Source: Liriodendron chinense (taxonomy: Eukaryota; Streptophyta; Magnoliopsida; Magnoliales; Magnoliaceae). Taken from it: a stretch of DNA of 64,000 nt. The stretch lies in assembly GCA_003013855.2 (NCBI GenBank), contig ML058466.1, forward strand, positions 2,037,501 to 2,101,500. Reading direction: 5' to 3'. The notes beneath the pieces were generated by a model, which made no database searches, was not told the DNA's origin, and saw nothing but the letters and a program-made list of their open reading frames with translations. This document shows positions 1-10,509 of the stretch, piece after piece. Each line of letters begins with the position of its first letter. The stretch's first letter is position 1. The translations under genes and the position numbers were made by a program.

Positions 1-1079
1 AATGGAGGGTTAATTTCGGGTCAGAATCTGGTTAAAAAAACCTTTTATCGAGTAATCATGAGCATTAATGTTTCATATCCATGATTCGTGAAGCCAGATT
101 CATAAAGCTGATCCCAAATAGCTGGGGTAAGGCTATTGTGATCATCATCTTCATCATGGCTCTATCCCAGCTATTTGAGTCCACTTTATATGTTGGTTTC
201 ACCAATCACTCCTATCAAAGGCCTTATCCTGGGTAAGAGTACAAGCCTTCAGATACTATTTTTTCAAGTCGAACAATCCAAGGTGTGCCATAACGGTAGT
301 GTTTGAAACAGTTATGTTTACCTAAGCCAATGATGACACGATACAGAGGCAGCATGTTCGAAACAGTTCTGTCTGTGTCTTGACTGAATCCAAGTTTGAC
401 TCTACAAGGTCTTAGTTCAAGGATGAACCTAGATTGATGTTGGGTTTCTAAACCATGTCCTAGACATGTCAATAACAATATAAGAAGACAATAATTGCCA
501 AGTAGTTCACTGTGCTCTTCATGGATGTGTTGAGTGTAACTAAACAACAAATAGTAGAGATAAATCAGTTCCTTTGAACTGGTCCTATGTAGGGAGAGAA
601 CTTTGTAATTATGGTTTGTCTCCATTTTTCTTTTCTTTTTTTTGGGAAACAGACACGTCGAACCAAAACATGCTAGAAATAGCTTCTAAGATTTCAATTT
701 CAAGGCTAGGATAAGTTATCAGTTTATTTTTTTATTGAAAGGAAATCCATCATTTATCCACAGCAATCCAATCAAGACTTATCAGTCCCAATCAAATTGT
801 GTACCAATCAAGTTCCCAAAGGGTCATTAATCATTGCTCATGAACAAGTTCATGGTCCTTCATCATGGTTTAATTCGCGCGCGCGCGCTCGTGTGGGTTG
901 GGGGGGGGGGGGGTTGAGAAAATTTGCTAAGGGTTAGCCAGAACTGACTCAGAGTTCATGGAGAAGTGTTGTGGATTGGATAGGAAACAAATAGCAGGAT
1001 AAAGATTGAAGACTGATTTGCAAGCTATAGCTTTAATTAGAACCAACCACTGAAGAGCTGTTGTGTTGTTTCAACTCAC
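1..1079. other. MCM8 intron sequence left of the last visible exon
   Basis: No exon of MCM8 or of any other gene was recognised here. The stretch begins right after a splice donor (minus strand GT at 1079-1078), so it is read as the start of the next intron. A short RTE-like LINE 3' tail is visible at 117-158 (AGCTGGGGTAAGGC followed by ATCATC repeats), similar to the better tail at 16600-16660. An alternating CG run at 876-888 is followed by a run of 14 G at 900-913. The open frame at 224-625 on the minus strand has no recognisable domain. Confidence 0.6.
117..158 (+). repeat. RTE-like LINE 3' end remnant
   Basis: The words AAATAGCTGGGGTAAGGC and then a trinucleotide ATC tail match the layout of the LINE end at 16600-16660 (AAATAGTTGGGATAAGGC plus GATGATGATG). 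Plant RTE-clade LINEs end with such a sequence followed by short repeats. Only the very end is present, so the assignment rests on one short match. Confidence 0.4.
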
Positions 1080-1254
1080 CAAAGCATCTTGGGCTGTTAT
1101 TTCTTCACGTAGCTCCAATCGAGCACGAGCTTCGGCGAGCCTAACTAGACTTTCCAGCTGCCTTGCCGTTATAGGTGTGCCATCAGCTGAAGTATTGCGA
1201 TCTCTCAACTGTAGGTAAAACTTCTGCAAAATCTCTGCTGCCGATCTTGACATC
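1080..1254 (-). CDS. MCM8: MCM8 exon: sensor 2 / C-terminal AAA+ lid
   Basis: This 175-bp exon is bounded by TTAG before 1254 and by GTGAGT after 1080. It starts with the last base of an Arg codon completed from the preceding exon (CCC AG|G) and then reads MSRSAAEILQKF, followed by LRDRNTSADG and ITARQLESLVRLAEARAR. The latter is the MCM sensor 2 helix, whose arginine contacts ATP in trans. The exon ends in phase 0 at EEITAQDAL. Intron downstream runs off the left window edge. The in-frame ATG at 1253 is internal, not a start. Confidence 0.95.
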
Positions 1255-1338
1255 CTAATCCAAACAAAAATAAGATTTCAGATATTGTCTTGCAGAATCT
1301 ACCAATATGAGAGTTCTAAAGGCATAATACTACATGAC

Positions 1339-1495
1339 CTGGGAAAAACGAAACTTCTGGCATAGGCAATATATTTGCGAAGAAGTGGACCAGGCAAGGG
1401 AACAAAGTCTTTGTCTTTCTTTGGGTCAAGTCTCAACCTTGAAGCTAAAGAACCATTTTTAACACCCAACTCCATTTCTCTATCATTCTGCAATG
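1339..1495 (-). CDS. MCM8: MCM8 exon: linker and LRKYIAYAR helix
   Basis: This 157-bp exon uses acceptor TGCAG (1500-1496) and donor AG|GTCATG at 1339. The product reads LQNDREMELG, then SRLRLDPKKD and LLRKYIAYARSFVFP. LLRKYIAYAR is the conserved MCM segment between the arginine finger and sensor 2. A second possible acceptor CAG lies eight bases inside (1490-1488). The outer one is chosen because only it keeps phase with the 52-bp exon upstream (G|CA). Confidence 0.92.
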
Positions 1496-1600
1496 CTGCA
1501 TTCAAAAAAAAAAAAAAAAAAAAATTAGAAAGCGTGTATGGTTAAGCAGGAATTATTTATTGATCAGTAATATGGTGCATTAATAAATACAAGATAACAC

Positions 1601-1652
1601 CTCTACATAGCTTTTTTGGAGCTGGAAAATGCTCTCCATGACCTTCATGAAG
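1601..1652 (-). CDS. MCM8: MCM8 short exon
   Basis: A 52-bp exon lies between acceptor CATGCAG and donor GAG|GTGTTA. It encodes LHEGHGEHFPAPKKLCR, the variable loop that follows VSEHIMA in plant MCM8. It fits phase 0 on its 5' side and phase 1 on its 3' side, which matches both neighbours. The exon is too short to be seen as an open frame. It is supported by splice sites, phase and family position rather than by a strong motif. Confidence 0.85.
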
Positions 1653-1801
1653 CTGCATGACACAAACCAATGCCATGTTATCATAACTTTACGTTAGACA
1701 GCAATTTCATAAATGGTGAGAATGAATGTAGAAGTTCATATTTTCATGACCTGCATTCCATTCACTGTACATATATAGAATAGCAAAACATAGTAACTCA
1801 C

Positions 1802-1931
1802 TGCCATAATGTGCTCAGACACTCGCTTATCCATAAGTTCATCTGGTCTATCCAGTAAAATGAAAACCAAATCAAACCGTGACAAGAGAGCGCCACTCAT
1901 TTTCAAATTTTCATTTACAGTCTTTGCACGG
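1802..1931 (-). CDS. MCM8: MCM8 exon: arginine finger
   Basis: This 130-bp exon runs from acceptor GTTGCAG to donor GCA|GTGAGT. It encodes RAKTVNENLKMSGALL followed by SRFDLVFILLDRPDELMDK and RVSEHIMA. The SRFD arginine is the MCM arginine finger that completes the ATPase site of the neighbouring subunit. Its first base completes the Asn codon of GGHYN begun 17.8 kb upstream in exon 19736-19854 (AA|C), so the giant intron is read through in correct phase. Confidence 0.96.
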
Positions 1932-2218
1932 CTGCAACCAAATGTCACATATTTGAATCCCAGTTACCATCATGAAACAAAATGGTAAAAGGCAACACGA
2001 ATAATATAAAATGAAGATATTGAGCAGGGGGAGAGAATGATAGAGAGAATAGACGAGATAATGAGAGAAAATGAGGGATTTACAAGAGATAAAAGTTAGA
2101 GATAAGAGATAACAAGGAAAAAGTTGAAGGGATAAGAGAGAAGAGTTGCATGTGGAATCCTGCAAGAGCACCAAACTGTTTGCTCCATCAGACAGGCCCA
2201 GCATACCTACCGTTCATC

Positions 2219-2470
2219 TGATTCGATGACAACTTGAAGCTTTTGTGAAGATTTCCAATTGACTATTAGAATGAGCAAAAGGCATTGCTACCAATTTTCC
2301 ATCACCTTTCTCTATAAAAAAGTGACAATCCACTTGAATATGTTTGGTCCTATATGAAAAGAATGGATTGTTAGCAATATGAATTGTAGTTGGATTGTCA
2401 CAGCGAAGAAAAATGGAGGTACTGATCTCAAAACCCATTTCAAGAAGTAATTTTAGCCATATGAGCTCTC
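2219..2470 (-). pseudogene. Copia RNase H fragment
   Basis: On the minus strand the sequence reads ELIWLKLLLEMGF, then LRCDNPTTIHIANNP and RTKHIQVDCHFF, ending near QLEIFTKAS. CDN...AIHIANNP and TKHIEVDCHF are the closing part of the Copia RNase H domain. Nothing upstream of this domain was found on the same strand, so it is an isolated fragment in the 17.8-kb intron, opposite in strand to the Copia gag next to it. Confidence 0.85.
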
Positions 2471-2654
2471 AAAACCCATTTCTTTGTGGCATTTGATTGA
2501 AGCATCTGGGCTAATTGGTGCATCCACTGTTGTGTATACATTGCGTTCGGTTGTGCAGCTGAAGCATTCAAGTTTTCAAGAGCATTAGCCTTAATTCCTG
2601 TAAGCAGTATGCATCCATTTCTTTTGTTTTTTATTGCCTCTATTTCTAATGGAG

Positions 2655-2953
2655 ATAAACAGTGAGCACAAACCTGGATTCATGAATCCACCTGAATTTC
2701 TAGATGGTTCAAATAACCTCGACTAAGTGAATGAAACAGGTTATCTCCAATGGTCTAAATCTATCCCAAGTCTTCTTGATGGCCAAGGGAAAGTTAAGAT
2801 ATCTTACCATCGAGATGAGAAGGATAGTAGATACTATGAATGGATTCAAGAGAATGGAAGCATCTATGAGGGCGAATGTGATGTTCTATATATGGCGAAT
2901 GTTGTTTGGGATACTTTGAGAGAGATGTATTCATCGGACAAAAAACTCTCCTA
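2655..2953 (+). pseudogene. Old Copia gag remnant, left half (host of the 2954-14628 insertion)
   Basis: The frame reads EFLDGSNY, then GYLQWSKS, RYYEWIQENGS and WDTLREMYSSDKKLSY, the usual N-terminal gag of plant Copia elements (UBN2/Retrotran_gag type). It stops exactly at the 5' LTR of the inserted element and resumes at 14634 with LLFEKLFVFPQGDKSL. One stop codon and small shifts show that it is dead. No LTR of its own was identified. Confidence 0.8.
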
Positions 2954-3171
2954 TGTTGGAACATTTATTTGTTATGTAGGGATTTAGCTGTAAATATGCA
3001 AAGTAGGGACTCATGTGTAATTTTATATTTATTAGGGGGTTATGAGTAATTTGTAAATAGGGGAAACCCTACATATACACAGAATAATAAAAAGAGGTGG
3101 CTCACATTTTTGAGCTCTCTCTCAACTTTTCCTCCTCTCTCATCTCTCTCTACAACTTCTACAAAACTACA
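2954..3171 (+). repeat. 5' LTR of Copia copy 1
   Basis: Starts TGTTGGAACATTTATTTG, ends AAAACTACA, and matches 14406-14628 closely. A pyrimidine-rich CTCTCTC stretch lies at its end and the PBS follows at once. Confidence 0.95.
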
Positions 3172-3184
3172 TGGTATCAGAGAT
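3172..3184 (+). other. Primer-binding site of Copia copy 1
   Basis: TGGTATCAGAG directly follows the 5' LTR and is complementary to the 3' end of plant initiator methionine tRNA, the normal Copia primer. Confidence 0.9.
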
Positions 3185-3702
3185 TTGCTCGATCACTTCT
3201 ACATGAGATTGAGGATCTATACACAAGGAGGATCAAAGCCCGAAGGATTTCAGATGCAGGGTACGACCCAATACGGATCGATTTGGGTCGAGATCCACAC
3301 CACCAGGTGCGGCTACACATGGGAGGAATTATGAGCATTTTTTTCATAATTTTCTGGATTCGTTTGGTATTTTTTTTTAATGGATTTTACCATTTTTTTT
3401 CTGGAAAGCAGCCCGAAATTATCAAATTCTCATATTTCTTCTGAATTGGTGGATTTTAATTCTTGGGATCCACTCATTATGGACCGTTTTTTTTATGATC
3501 TATCAAGGAATGCTGCCCTTGTGCAGATTCAAGACGTTTTTATGCATTTTTTGAACAAAAAGGTAGGCCAGCTAGACCTTTTTTTTTTTTTTTTTTTTTT
3601 TTGAGGTCCACCATATACACCGGATCTGAATGTATCTCCCACTACTAGTTTTGCACATTCTACTTTAGTTGCGATCTTTCTCCACCTCTTCTTCACATAT
3701 CC

Positions 3703-3876
3703 ATGGATTCCAAGTCATCTGGACAAAGCTCCGAGGGCCCCCTCTCAATTACCTCCACAAAATTTAATGGGAACAATTCTCTTTTGTGGTCCCGGGTTGT
3801 CTGCATGTATGTTATTGGTAAGGAGAAACTTGGATTTCACAAGAGGCCTCTACTTCTCAATCTGGTGATTCGTCAC
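3703..3876 (+). pseudogene. Copia copy 1 gag, first part
   Basis: An ATG at 3703 opens MDSKSSGQSSEGP and continues to TKFNGNNSLLWSR and MYVIGKEKLGF, matching the sister gag at 28653. A small deletion after KLGF shifts the frame. The gene is then cut at 3876 by a 4.46-kb solo LTR and resumes at 8337 with IDAWDSSNA in another frame. Confidence 0.85.
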
Positions 3877-4329
3877 TGTAACACCCGTACCTTAATTAGC
3901 CCTCCGTACACCTCTTTTCCGAACTCGGCATACCTGGAATAGTCCAAACCGGCGAGTTTCGATCAAACACCCTATTTTGGTACCGCAACGACCCGAGACT
4001 TGTACCCCGGCGACCACGCGGACGCCACGACTCCAACGCCGCGCGGCACGCTCCGTTTCGATACCTAGTTTGAAAGATGTGTTCATGTGCGCAAATCAAG
4101 GCAGGGCCACGCTACACATGCATGGTGTGGGCCCCACTTGCACAAATCCCTAGGTTGTCCCATCAATCAATCAATATCCCATCAATCAATCAAGTACATC
4201 TCTCTCTCCTCACAAGTCAACTTAAGCCCATACCTAAGCCATCCACTCTCATAATTACCTCATCCCCTTGCTATCATCATTCCCATTTCTGATGCCATCC
4301 ATGTCCCAAAGTCCCTACAAGAGGTGCCA

Positions 4330-4440
4330 TACGTAGCCACCCCATTAGGGAGAAGGAGAGAGAAAGAGAAAGAGAAAGAGAAAGAGAGAGAGAGAGGAGA
4401 GAGAAAGAGAAAGAGAGAGAGAAGAGACTAAGAAGAGAGA
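4330..4440 (+). repeat. GA-rich low-complexity tract
   Basis: An irregular AGAGAA / GAGAGA tract inside the large solo LTR. The reading frames over it are Ser/Leu or Arg/Glu repeats and are not genes. Confidence 0.85.
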
Positions 4441-4959
4441 TTAGAGGGAGGAACCAAGCTTGGAGGGCCCCAACCATCATCCGGGCCGTCCGATCGACTA
4501 CACGACTCGATCCAACCATCCATTTTCGTGTGAGTGCTAAAAGGGGACATCAACTCCCCTTTCTTCCTTCTTTCCCTTTCATTTTCGGGCCCACAAGTGG
4601 GCCATGTTGTGAGACAGCGTGCCCCGCACGCTGCCACGACATGGACCACCTTGTGTGGCCCACCATGATGCTTTATTTTCATTTTTTTCCCTCATTCTTT
4701 AGATCACAAAGATCTAGATGAAGGAAAATGCCAAAAATTGTTTTGATCCAGAGTTTTAGGCCCACCTTGCGACAAGAACCAGATGAAGGGTTTGGATCAC
4801 CCATACATGGGCCCCACGTGATCTTAATATTAGAAAAAACAAAAAAAAAGAGAAGAAGAAAAAAAAAAAGATGGCAAGGCCGCTGGACAGCCAGCGTCCA
4901 GAGGACGTGCTGCCCAACAGCGCATGGGCGTAGCCCCTTTTGGGCGTTGACCATGGGTC

Positions 4960-6750
4960 CCCACTCGTGGGACCCACCTTGATGCATGTATTCGATCCAC
5001 GCCATCCATCTGTTTCTCCAGACCCTTTTAGGGCTAGACACCAAACACGAAGCCTATCCAGATCTCAGGTGGACCACACCATGGAAGACAGTGGAAACAA
5101 TGGAACCCACTGTCGGAACTTCTTGGGCCCACCGTGACGTTTGTAGACTGTTTCACCTGTCCAATATTGGGCTCATTAGGTCCCCAATGAGCTGGGGAAC
5201 CTGATGAATGGAGTGGATTACACTCATGTGGGCCCCACTTAAAATAACCAAAAGAAAACAAAAAAAAAAGGAAAAGAAAAGAAGAAGAATGACCAGCGTT
5301 GTACGCTGGTCTCTCTCTCTGCGTCAGGGACGCTGGGCGATTGGAGTGGGTCCCCATTCGTGGGACCCACCTTGATGATTTTGTTAGATCCACACCGTCC
5401 ATCTGTTTCCCCGGATCATTTTAGGGCCAGGGCCCAAACTTGGAACAGATCCAAATCTCAAGTGGACCATACTACCTGAAACAGTGGAGAATATGATGTC
5501 CACTGTCGAAACTGCCTCGGCCCACACTGATGTTTGTAGACCCCGTAACCTGTCCAATATTGGACTCTAAGCGTTCCTCAGGAGCTGGGGAATATGATGA
5601 ATGGTGGGGATAATACTAATGTGGGCCCCACTTGAAATAAACATAAGAAGACAAAAAAAAATAAAAAAAAAAAAAAACATACAAAGAAGTCCAACGCTGG
5701 ACGGTTCCAGCGTCTGAGACGCTGTGAACGTCCAGCGTCTGGACGCTGGGCAGTGAGTGGGGTCCCCATTCGTGGGACCCACCTTGATGTTTGTGATCAA
5801 TCCATGCCGTCCATCTGTTTACCCAAATTATTTTAGGGCCAGGGCCCGAATCTGAATCAGATTCAAATCTTAAGCGGACCGCACCACAGGAAACAGTGGA
5901 GAATATGATGTCCACTGTCGAAACTACCTCGGCCCACACTGATGTTTGTAGACCCCGTAACATACCAAATATTGGGCTCGTTAGGTCCCCCATGAGTTAG
6001 GGAACCTGATGAACGGATTGGATCAGCCTTACGTGGGCCCCACTGGACCAAAACCAAGAAAATAAAATAAAATAAAATAAAATAAAATAAAATAAAGGAA
6101 AGAAGAAGGAGAGGCGTAGCCTCTGATGCTGGGAGTACCCAGCGTCCACGGATGCCGGGCTCCTCAGCCGTCCACTAGTGGCCCACCTCGTGGGACCCAC
6201 CATGATGTATTTATTTTATCCAAGCCGTCAATCTGTTTTCTCATATCATTTCAGGGGCCCAAGCCCCAAGACAAGACGATCCCAATCTTTGGTGGGCCTC
6301 ACCACACAAAACAGTGCGTATGAATGCCTACCGTTGAACCCTTTTCAGGGCCCACCATTACGATGGTTTTCCATCTGAACCGTCCATCAGGTCACGCAGA
6401 CCTATATGAATGGAAAACACAAATATTAGCTTGATCCAAAACTCAGTTGGGCCCACATAGAATGTACGTGCTTTATCTTTTCACTCCATATGTTTTCCCA
6501 GCACATTTCCGTGGCTAAGCCCAAAAATTTAAGCATATCCAATGTCAAGTGGGCCATGCTATTGGAAACAGTGGGAATAATGACTTCCAACGTTGAAACC
6601 TTCCCAGGCTCTACAGTGATGCTTATTTGTCATCCAACACCTGTTCATGAGATCACATGGATATGGATGAAGGAGAAAATACAAATATCTGCTTGATTCA
6701 AAACTTCTTGGAACCCAGCTGGGCACCACGTAGCCCAGCAGGTGGCCCAC
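4960..6750 (+). repeat. Tandem array of about 0.4-kb units inside the solo LTR
   Basis: Units begin at about 4964, 5358, 5768 and 6188 with CGTGGGACCCACC and a weaker one near 6741, a spacing of about 0.39-0.42 kb and then 0.55 kb. Each holds CCGTCCATCTGTTT, TTTTAGGGCC, GTGGACC...ACC, GGAAACAGTGG, CCCACTGTCG and GTGGGCCCCACTT. An A-rich tract follows and then a GC-rich piece with CAGCGT / ACGCTG inverted words. Most of the unit matches one arm of the palindromic MITE at 56734-57317. Confidence 0.9.
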
Positions 6751-6947
6751 CCTGTGGATTCCAACGTGATGTATTTGTTTAGTCCCACCATGGTCCTTCC
6801 TTTTATATATATGTTTTATCCATACCGTACACTATTTTTGTCGGCCTATTTTGTATGTGTAGGCCCAAGTATGGGGCCGATGTGGTCTCAAGTGGGCTAT
6901 GCCGCGAAGACTCTTACATTTCCAATGGGGCCCACAATTCGGGTCTC

Positions 6948-6950
<3 letters not shown>

Positions 6951-6998
<48 letters not shown>
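6951..6998 (+). repeat. (GT)n microsatellite
   Basis: An almost pure GT run of about 24 repeats within the large solo LTR. Confidence 0.97.
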
Positions 6999-7000
<2 letters not shown>

Positions 7001-8336
7001 TGGGCCATTCAAGGCCAACATTACATGATATGTCTGGTAACATGCTAGTATACTTAGCTGGATAGGTCACACTGATAATATGCTTGGTGTAATGAATATC
7101 ATACCCATTCATTTGTACATATGCATCATATGTATGCCTGACTGTGGACGATGTCGATCATAGCATATGCCTTACAGCTTGAGATACTTAGGGGACCCGT
7201 ATGAGATAGGGTCACCCTACATGATCGCGCGGTATACGCAGGTTTGGTGCATGGCTTTGATAGTATGACTCATGCATCTCGCATTATACATGTCATGATC
7301 AGATTCTCCCCCCAGCGGCATCGGGGTTGTAACCACCATAGTCACATCAGTGGATGGTAGAAATGGACACCGGAAATATGTTCTAGCACTTGGGCGCCAA
7401 AGATGTCCTTGAGTGAAAGTCCCTAAACCCTGTGGTACCAGTAGGATACTCCAATGTCTAGACCGAGTGGATTTATGAGCGCATGAGGGCCAAATACCAG
7501 TAGGCCGCGTCTCCCACTGTGTCGGGGTCGGTTGGAAGGGGGTGTGACCTTACCCGCCCGGGTGCAGAGGGCTATATACTAGGTTGAGTTTGACCAGCTC
7601 GTGAATGGGTTCGCTATCGACGAGCCGGGTGGATTTTCTTGTATGTCATTGACGAGGCGGATAGTGAGGTCTCTTCCACTCGCTTGGTTATGCGCGCGAT
7701 GGGCGGCAACCAATGTCTGGAAGTGTACTAGACCCCGGTGATGTCCCAGTTGTAAACCGTATGATATATGACAGTTGAGGATTGACATGTGCACATTGCA
7801 TCATTAGCATATGACACTCGGCCATATAGGCCTATTGCATTGCATAGCCTCGAGATGGCTAATGACATTCATAGACTTAGTAGTGTAGCCTGCCATCATT
7901 TCTGCTTACTCTGATATCTGTATACCTGTCATATGCATTGCGCACACACCACGCACTCTCTAAGCTTCATAGTAAGCTTATGCACGTCGTTTACGTGCAG
8001 GTCATACTATAGCGCGACAGCAGTGAGACAGGGGCGCGCATTTGATTTTTCAGCTTTCAGTTATACCTTGTATTTCCTTTTTCTGCAGCATTGTACTCAA
8101 AAGATTATCTTAGTGGATATGTGATGTGATGCTTTTTGGTTTGGTATACTTGTGTTTATGCTCATCTATAAAAAAAAAATTTACCTTGAAAATCCTCCTT
8201 GTGGGATCCCAGGATCGGAACCTAGCGTATGGGAGCTAGGGGCCGAGAATGGGGTACTACGGAGGCTGTTGGCACCAGATTCTGACGGCCGGGAATTTAG
8301 TGAGCCCGGTCCCCGAGTTTGGGGCGTGACAGTCAC

Positions 8337-9300
8337 AATCTTCCCAGATTGACGCGTGGGATTCCTCAAATGCTATTGTTATGGGTTGGATCCTTAACTC
8401 TATGGAACCGGGTATTGCCTCTTCCTATTTCTTCTATGACTCTCCTGCCGATCTGTGGAAGTCCCTCAATGAGACGTATGGGACCATATCTAACAAGCCC
8501 CGCATCTTCCAGTTGACCATTGAACTCTATTCTCTCACCCAAGAGAATTTGTCAGTTACTGAATATTTTGGTGCACTAAAAGAGCCCGTTGGGAAGAACT
8601 AAGTCATCTGTAACCCTTGAGTAAGCTTCCAGATAGGCATGGTGCAGAGATTGGGAGGATACAAGATGATGAAGCAAAAACATATAAATTTTTTGTTGGA
8701 TTGAACAGTGAATATGAGGCCCTCCAGACCCAACTTGTTGCTACAACTCCATTTCCCTCTCTTCAGGCAGCATATTCCATTATTCATATTGAGGAGGCCC
8801 GCAGGCGGGTGATGTTAGCACTCGCTGCTACTCAGGAGAGGACTACATTTACCGCCATTGTCTCATCTATTGATCGAAGTGGTGGTTCAGACTCTCAAGG
8901 AGGTTTTATCAGAGGATGAGGCCGTGGTCGTGACAGGTTTATGTCCACCTTCTACAATTGGTCTGGACATACTAGGATCGATGCTTCAAATTACATGGAT
9001 GTCCTACTAATCATGTTGCCACTTCTGATGAGATCGGGACCATATCTGACTCTTCTAGTGGTCGTCCTATTGACATCTCTCCTGTCTCTGATCAGTTGGA
9101 CACAGTTACCATGACCAGAACCGATGTTATGGATCAGTGCCTTCGGATGCTTCAGACCAAGTCTATGCCTCATGCCTCTTCTGCTTCATAGACAGCTACC
9201 TCCTCCTTCGTTGTGACCACAGTACTGCACTCCATGCCTCTTCCACTCCTGCGACCTGGATTACTGATTCGAGGGCATCAGATCATATGACTGGTGAGCA
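8337..9300 (+). pseudogene. Copia copy 1 gag (second part) and protease remnant
   Basis: After the nested LTR the gag resumes with IDAWDSSNAIVMGWILNS and ADLWKSLNETYGTISNKP, then SLQAAYSIIHIEEARRRV. The zinc knuckle near 8940 has lost two cysteines (STFYNWSGH where the sister has CTFCNRSEH). The protease region reads ITDSRASDHMTGEH, so the catalytic D-S-G is D-S-R. Several frameshifts and stops are present. Confidence 0.85.
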
Positions 9301-9405
9301 CGCTTGTCTTATTTCATCCAATTCTTTTACTTGCAACTGTCTAGTACGTCTAGCTGATGAGACTTCTACTCCTGTAGAATCCATTAGCTTTGTGTCTTTT
9401 TCACC

Positions 9406-10509
9406 TTGTCCAATGTTCTCTATGTTCCTAAATTTCGTGCAAATTTGATATATGTTCATAGCCTTACAAAAGCCCTCAACTTTTGTGTGATTTTCTTCCC
9501 CTCTCATTGCATCTTTCAGGACTTGAATACGAAGAGGATTATTAGTGTGGACCATGAGCACAGTGAACTCTACTTTCTGCATCAAGGGGAGCTGTTCGCT
9601 GAGAGTGATGCCTCATCAAGTTCTTTTACTTTTGTTTCTCATTGTTTCGAGTCTAGTCAGGAGTCGGCTGCCTTATGGCATGCGCGACTTGGTCATGTGT
9701 CTTTCAAGACTTTGCAATTTTTTCTTCTTAAGTTTAATAAGTTGAATAATGCTTCTTTCCAATGTGAAACGTGTCAGTTGAGCAAGCATGTTTGGACCTC
9801 ATTTCCTACACTTTCACATCATTCTAATAAAATGTTTTCTTTAATACATTCTGATATTTGGGGTCCCAGTCCTATTACTTCAATTGATGGTTTTTCATAC
9901 TTTGTGACCTTCATTGATGATTTTTCTCGTGTTACTTGGGTTTATTTGATGAAACGACGTCACGAATTGCCGCACTTGTTTAAGTCATTTCATCAGGAGA
10001 TTAAGACTTAGTATGATTATAATATTCAGTCCATTTGGTCTGATAATGGTGGCGAGTATATATCTTAAAGTTTCATATTTTATTTTCAAGAAATGGCATT
10101 CTTCATTAGTTTTCATGTGCTTACACTCCGCAACAAAATGAAGTGGCTGAGCGCAAGAATCGCCATCTTCTAGAAGTTACTCGCTCTCTTCTGATTAGAA
10201 TGAAAGTTCCTAAATCATACCAGGTTTACTGCTTTGTTGACTTCTTACTATTTAATTAATCGTATGCCTTCTCGTGTCTTAAATGGTAAGACTCATTTTC
10301 ATACACTTAAGCCTGATTGTTCTCTTTATGGTATTCCTCCCAAGGTTTTTGGATGCATTTGTTTTGTTCACTCTCTGGGTCCATCTCGAGACAAGTTTGC
10401 CAATCGGTCCATCAAATGCATCTTCCTTGGATACTCTCTTCAACACAAAGGTTATAAGTGTTATGATCCATGCACTAAAAGATATTTTATATCCATGGAT
10501 GTCACATTC
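9406..10509 (+). pseudogene. Copia copy 1 GAG-pre-integrase and integrase remnant
   Basis: ALWHARLGHVSFKTLQFF followed by FQCETCQLSKH is the HHCC zinc-binding region. SDIWGPSP, FVTFIDDFSRVTWVYL and SIWSDNGGEY are the D and D of the catalytic core. A stop interrupts it near 10010 and shifts follow near 10130-10230. NRMPSRVLNGKTHFHTL and GCICFVHS belong to its C-terminal part. The frame is cut at 10509 (MDVTF) by a 2.02-kb solo LTR and resumes at 12536 (FEDHP). Confidence 0.9.

Larger units (their letters stand above)
3877..8331 (+). mobile_element. Large Tekay/Del-like Gypsy solo LTR (4.46 kb)
   Basis: The segment starts TGTAACACCCGTACC and ends GGGGCGTGACA, with 5-bp direct repeats GTCAC on both sides (3872-3876, 8332-8336). 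No PBS, polypurine tract, second LTR or pol domain is inside, so it is read as a solo LTR. Words shared with the LTRs at 10510-12530 and 57461-59491 (AAATCCTCCTT near the end; a GTGAAAGTCCC block) place it with Del/Tekay chromoviruses, whose LTRs are long. It contains a tandem array (about 4960-6750) and a GT microsatellite. A non-autonomous element without recognisable LTRs is the alternative. Confidence 0.8.

Noticed and set aside
224..625. 133-codon minus-strand open frame
   Set aside because: No domain, no fit to the missing MCM8 C-terminus, no splice support. Probably chance within intron.
4277..5044. Several 60-120-residue frames over GA- and A-rich blocks
   Set aside because: They lie inside a solo LTR, follow low-complexity sequence and conflict with each other.
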